A stretch of DNA of 64,000 nt from Prunella strophiata (Eukaryota > Chordata > Aves > Passeriformes > Prunellidae): the NCBI GenBank assembly GCA_036583965.1, contig JAZBQD010000027.1, forward strand, positions 25,179,001 to 25,243,000. The letters run 5' to 3'. The notes under the pieces are model-generated. The model was not told the DNA's origin, ran no database searches, and saw nothing but the letters and a program-made list of their open reading frames with translations. The stretch's first letter is position 1; every line of letters starts with the position of its first letter. The translations under genes were made by a program, and so were the position numbers. Below, one piece after another: positions 59,201 to 64,000 of the stretch.

Positions 59201-62200
59201 GTGTTCACTTCCTTTACATTTCATTTGAAAGCTTATTGTATAAATGAGCATTGGAAGAAGGTGGAGGGAGGACCTGCCTCATTCTGCAGTGTCAGCTGTA
59301 GATTCTGGAGATGTGGAGCTTTTTGGATGAACATGTCATGTATTTGTTTGTTGTGCTGGAATTTGTCCTCAGTCCTGAGGAAGGTCAGTACATTGCCTGC
59401 ATCTGATAGTGTTGAAAGGCAAAGTTTGCTCAAAATATGCTCTGGCCAAATAAAGAATGTGTCACTCTTGTATCAAAAAACATTTTAAAAGCTCATATAC
59501 ATAACCAAAACAAGTCTTAGAACAACGTATTATGGATATTTTTGACTCTCATTTAAGTGAGATAATGCAATATGGTAAGGACTTGCATTCCGGAAAAACG
59601 AGTAGGTTAACGTTATTTTTATTCCAGACTCAAGCAAATAGTAATAAATTGTATTTTGTGGTATTTGAGAAGACATGGAAAGTGTTTCTGGCATCTTTAA
59701 ATATAATTTCCATCACTTTCAGTGGACTGGTTCAGCAAAACAATTTTCTCAGCTGGGTCTGCCTGTGCCTGTCCACCTGTGTCTGTTACTGCCAGCAGTG
59801 CAGAGCTTTAGGTGCACAGACAGGAGCTCCAGTGGGTCTTTTAAGATTAAAAAGTCACCTTTATATTTATACATGGAAACTTAAAATGTTTTTGCAGACA
59901 GGAAAAAACGATTATTTGTGTCTCTGTCCATTTCCTCCACAGACAAGTGTGCACTGTGGGAGGTGTGGGTGCAGTGGGACACGCTGGCCAGGGTGCCCTT
60001 GAACTCCAGTGCTAGCTCCACTGGAAAGAAGAAGGTGAATGGTTCTTGTTTTCCCCAGTCCCACTGTTCTTCCTCGAGGCAAAGGCAAGAGCAGCTTGCC
60101 TTTGCTCCTGGGGAGCAGCAGCCAGTACAGAACTGAGACTGATCCTGCTGTTCACCAGTGTTTGCATCCCTTCTCATTCTGCTTGCATGGAGGGTGTTGC
60201 TTACAGTATGACATAGGTAAAACTAATAAAGCAAAAAACCAGGCAGAATTCTTTTAGCCTGTAGCAGACTTCCAATTCACTTTGCTTTACCACATAAGCC
60301 CATTGACCTTCTGCCTGAATAAAGCAAAGAGAGACCCAGGCATAAAGAAAGGAAAAGATGGCTTCTTTTATTGGCACTTGTGCATTTTTTTTGCTTAAAC
60401 TGCATGAAATGTTGTCCTTGTGCACTGTGTACCCAGTTTGTAGCAAAATCTGCCACTATATGGATAAAACATTTGAGAATATCCCATAAAAGTCAATGTT
60501 AATAACTTGTTTCATTCCATACTTTTATCAAACCTTCATCTTCTCTTTTGTGATATCGCTTTTGTTTAGTATCCCTTGTGTTTTTACAAGAAACAAAGTC
60601 TTGAGGAATACCGTTCCCTCTGCATACTCAGGTCTTTTTTTCCCAATAACCATGAAATGTTAATGAAAATAGCAGTGGGTGGTCTCTTGCTCACGTTGTC
60701 TTCCTTCTCTGAATCTGCACAATTCAGTGTCCTCTCCTGTTTCCTTGTTCCAGTGTCATGACTTCTGATTTTCCTCTTTCCTTTTCTTACCAAGTCTGTG
60801 CTAAGGAAAAAAAACCTTACCAAGGATCTTTGAAAAAGCTTCACTATTGGACCGATACACAAGTTTCTTTTCTTCCTTTTTGCTGCTCTCTATGCCAGTT
60901 TTTTAAAAGTTCATTGCATTTCTCTCTCCTTCCTAGCTTTCTCATTCTCTTCCATTTTATATCCTGCTTCTCTCACAATTTTCTTTCTCATTTTTCCCAG
61001 TCTTGGTTTTAATCTCTTCACATTTTTGTATATCTTTGCTAAGCGTGTTCTGCTTTCATATCTCCTGCTCTTTTTAAAATGCTGTGATCTTAACTATGTT
61101 GACCCCTTGATCTGTTGTTGTCCTGTTGTACCTTTCAGTGCCATCCTTGGTATGTTTAGTATTAAATGTGTGGGTTTCTCTTGTTCCTTTTTTACATGGC
61201 AGTGGTTTTCTCTTGGTTTCCATTTCTTCCTTTCCCGTGCTTTCTCATGCATTTTCTGATCTGTCAGTTCTCTTCAGTGTCTTCTTGTAGGAACAGTGTT
61301 TGTAGAAGAGAGTGGTTGTCAGGTCCTTTATCCATCTCCCCATGCAGTTTCTTCCAGAAGTTTGGAGTATATTGTTTCCTTTCATGTTTCCTCTTAGGTC
61401 CTCATCTGTAGCAGTTCCGCTGTGCCTTCTCTTGTGTACTTTTTGGGTTTTTTTTTTTGGGCATGTGAATAAAGAATGGGATGAGCACTTGATGTGGGAT
61501 TGAAACATCAGAACATAATGGTGTTTGTATCTCAATCACACACCCAAGGAGGGGCTTGGCAAACCAGCCCTGAATGGACCTGTGTGGGATGTCTGTGTCT
61601 CCCAGTGAGCAATCCAATAACCATCAGATTAGTTCTGTTGATTCTGCTGTCTTCCACCTTTTTTCCAACAATCTTAAGATTCCCAAAGCCTTATCCAGCT
61701 TGCAGATAACCTTTTGCCATCAGTGCTGTCTCCTCAGAAGTTCTTTGGCATTTCATCTTTTGAGTTCAGTCTCTTTGTTTAAGTTCAGTATTAAATGGAG
61801 ATGGATCATTTAGTTTAGCAGAACGAGATCTCTTTGAAGCAGTCATTTCAGAACGTAGTTCTTACATATTTTATCTAAAAGTTATTCATGGGACTTTGAG
61901 ACAACTTTTTTACTGATGGAAAATGTATTTTAAAATAATTTAGATTTCCTTCATATATTTTTTTGCTTAGTATTATTCTCTGATCAATATTAATTTCAAT
62001 GTATTTTAGTGTTTAATTGGTCTATTACCCTGCATGCAAGTCCTATAAACAGACATGGTCACTGTGTCTGGATTTATTTTTTTTTATTCCCAACCCCTTT
62101 CTGTGCTCTTGATAACATTAAAGAATCTTCTCTGTCTGGTTGAACATTTTGCAGAGGCAGAATATTGAATTGTACTTCTTTTTTTACAGAGTGCTGCTTA

Positions 62201-64000
62201 TTCATGTCAGCTGTAGCAATAGAGAGAAGTTATTTTAGTAATACATAGGAATTCAAAGGTTTATGGGAATCAACATAATTTATTTGTATGTAGGTTTTGA
62301 AAAGCTCATAAATTTCTCCCACCCTTCCAAAGAAATGGGAGAGGGACATCTAAACCCCAAACCCTCAGTGTTATGATTACATCAGGACTGAAAACTACTG
62401 CAGTGTTGCCTTCCTGAAATTGTAGACAGCTCCAGAGTGCTCGGTTCTGATGTGTTGTTTTTTTTTTTTCAATCAGCAGGAACCTGAGTTAAATAAAACT
62501 GCTCAGTGAATCTCAGGGGCTGCTCTGAAGCCAGTGAGGGTCAAACTTTACACTTGGAGCCTTAGGATAAGTACAGCAAGATGCTTTCTGATTTCTTCCC
62601 AGCTTGGAGAAGAGCTTGAATGGCCTTTTACTGAGGGGCATTAGTGACTTTTGAAGGAGTTGAGATAGAATTATTGACCACTGGTGATCATCAGCACACA
62701 TCTGTGGGAATAACTCAGTGTCTGTTACACTGTGTATAGTGTGCACTGTATAAGGTGTTCTCTAAAGTGGTTCACTGTCTGAATGAGTTCTCTTCAGCTC
62801 AGGTGGCAGTTTTTAGTGTCAGGATGAAAGCTATTAACCAGCTATTAACCAGATTGTTTAATCTGGTACTTTTCATATAGATTTGAGGAATACATAGGGT
62901 GTGTTACAATTCTACATTCGCAGGGCTTCCTAAAATAAACGATATAGATTTGTGTAAAATAAAAAGAACAATTATGGTCCCTGATTAGGTTTTCTTATTT
63001 ATATTAATAATTCTAATGATTAGAATAAGTCCCAAGCAATTACATGAAGATGGATGCTTAATCCTTTAATAGATGTTTGCTTGTCCAGAAGTTATGGTAT
63101 GCTAACTTTACATATTGAGTAGGTTTTGTTACATATGTGTTTGGGCAAGGAACTGGTACTAGTATGATATAGTATTTTCAACAGTTCTCAATGGAAAATT
63201 CCCTCGTTTTTATTAATATTTCTTTTCAACATTTCTAGCCCAACTGCTCTTTTCTCCAATGATGGAGAGGATCAGCTGGATTATTTCCAGGGCAGGGCAG
63301 TGCTGTGATTTACAGCATGAATGATGTGAGGCACGAAGTGCTGTTCTGCATGAATGAGCTCTTCAGCACCTGTCCTAGAAGCAGAATTTTCTAACTACAC
63401 TTGGCTTAATGCCCATAACTATTGGATACTTAAAAACTAACACATCCACCCTTCTTTTCTACAATTTCTGAATTATTGTGGACTTGTGTTTCTGTACCTA
63501 CATATATAAGCTTATATGCCTTTTCCTTACTTTTTCAAACACTTACTTGCACTCATCAAAGAAAGTCACAACTAAAGGTCTTTTGAAGACCTGTGTTCTT
63601 ATTATTGATAGTTTTTCCTGGGGCATAAGAGCAGGTTTTTTTGGATAATTTACTGCTATAAATACAGGATATATGACTGAATGTGAGACCAAATTTTACT
63701 GCTGGTCACTGTGAGTATCATTAAAACCATATATGATAAAAATCCTTGTCACAAAATATATGGGCAAAAATCTTTTTTAGATAGTGTCAATTTTTATCTT
63801 TTTTTTTTTTTACCTGAAGATTGATCTTTATATTTGATTGCTTTTTTATGTGGCACACAGTGTAGGGAAGCAAGAGCAAAAGAAATTTTAAGTAATTAAA
63901 AAATAAGAAAAATTACATCTGGGAGTTTGTGAAGGAAGAGAGAGGAAAATGTGCTTTTATGACTCTTTCAGAGGTCTAGAACTTCCTGTTGGAATTCTGT

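Larger units (their letters stand above)
54325..64000 (+). other. Presumed first intron of CEP350, no confirmed exon
   Basis: AT-rich sequence with scattered short frames. I found CR1 fragments at 55015-55138 and 55735-56270, several small local duplications (for example near 57540-57575 and 62828-62852), and one exon-like segment at 59943-60034 described in the findings. No large coding exon of a recognisable family was seen up to the window edge. Confidence 0.5.

Noticed and set aside
1..64000. CRISPR arrays, prokaryotic operons, phage, endogenous retrovirus or tRNA/rRNA genes
   Set aside because: No regularly spaced identical repeats, no operon structure, no gag/pol-like frames or paired long terminal repeats and no tRNA-like folds were noticed; the sequence is spliced vertebrate DNA.

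Overview
The window is vertebrate nuclear DNA and most likely avian. Genes are split by GT-AG introns, introns and intergenic gaps are short, and the interspersed repeats I can recognise are CR1-type LINE 3' fragments. No retroviral or prokaryotic block is evident. All homology statements come from reading the sequence and knowing the families; no database was searched.

Layout. (1) 1-2.65 kb: no supported gene; the first ~230 bases could be the edge of a neighbouring transcript. (2) 2.66-23.2 kb, minus strand: a complete 18-exon secreted ADAMTS-like gene of the ADAMTSL2 type (predicted 995 residues), with a CpG-island start carrying a (GGGATG)n tract and a 6.3-kb first intron. (3) 24-30 kb: intergenic with one CR1 fragment. 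(4) 30.2-35.8 kb, minus strand: TOR1AIP2 (LULL1), six coding exons, 527 residues, including two tandemly duplicated acidic exons and a 41-bp micro-exon. (5) 38.8-49.65 kb, plus strand: TOR1AIP1 (LAP1), six coding exons, 493 residues, head-to-head with TOR1AIP2. (6) 49.7-53.9 kb: intergenic. (7) 54.0-64.0 kb, plus strand: a CpG-island promoter with a YY1-type and a TCTCGCGAGA element, a first exon with a donor at 54325, then apparently intron to the end. By gene order this is the 5' end of CEP350.

Function and synteny. LAP1 (inner nuclear membrane) and LULL1 (ER) are single-pass proteins whose luminal domains activate the AAA+ ATPase torsinA by supplying an arginine finger; both copies here keep that arginine. 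TOR1AIP2-TOR1AIP1-CEP350 matches human 1q25. The ADAMTSL2-type gene does not belong to that human neighbourhood: human ADAMTSL2 lies at 9q34 beside FAM163B, while 1q25 carries FAM163A beside TOR1AIP2. The gene here may therefore be the second copy from the vertebrate genome duplications, kept in this lineage and lost in mammals. This is the most interesting inference in the window.

Exon boundaries were placed by eye. For all three coding models the summed exon lengths are divisible by three and the splice phases agree. The weakest single junction is the exon 9 donor of the ADAMTSL2-type gene.
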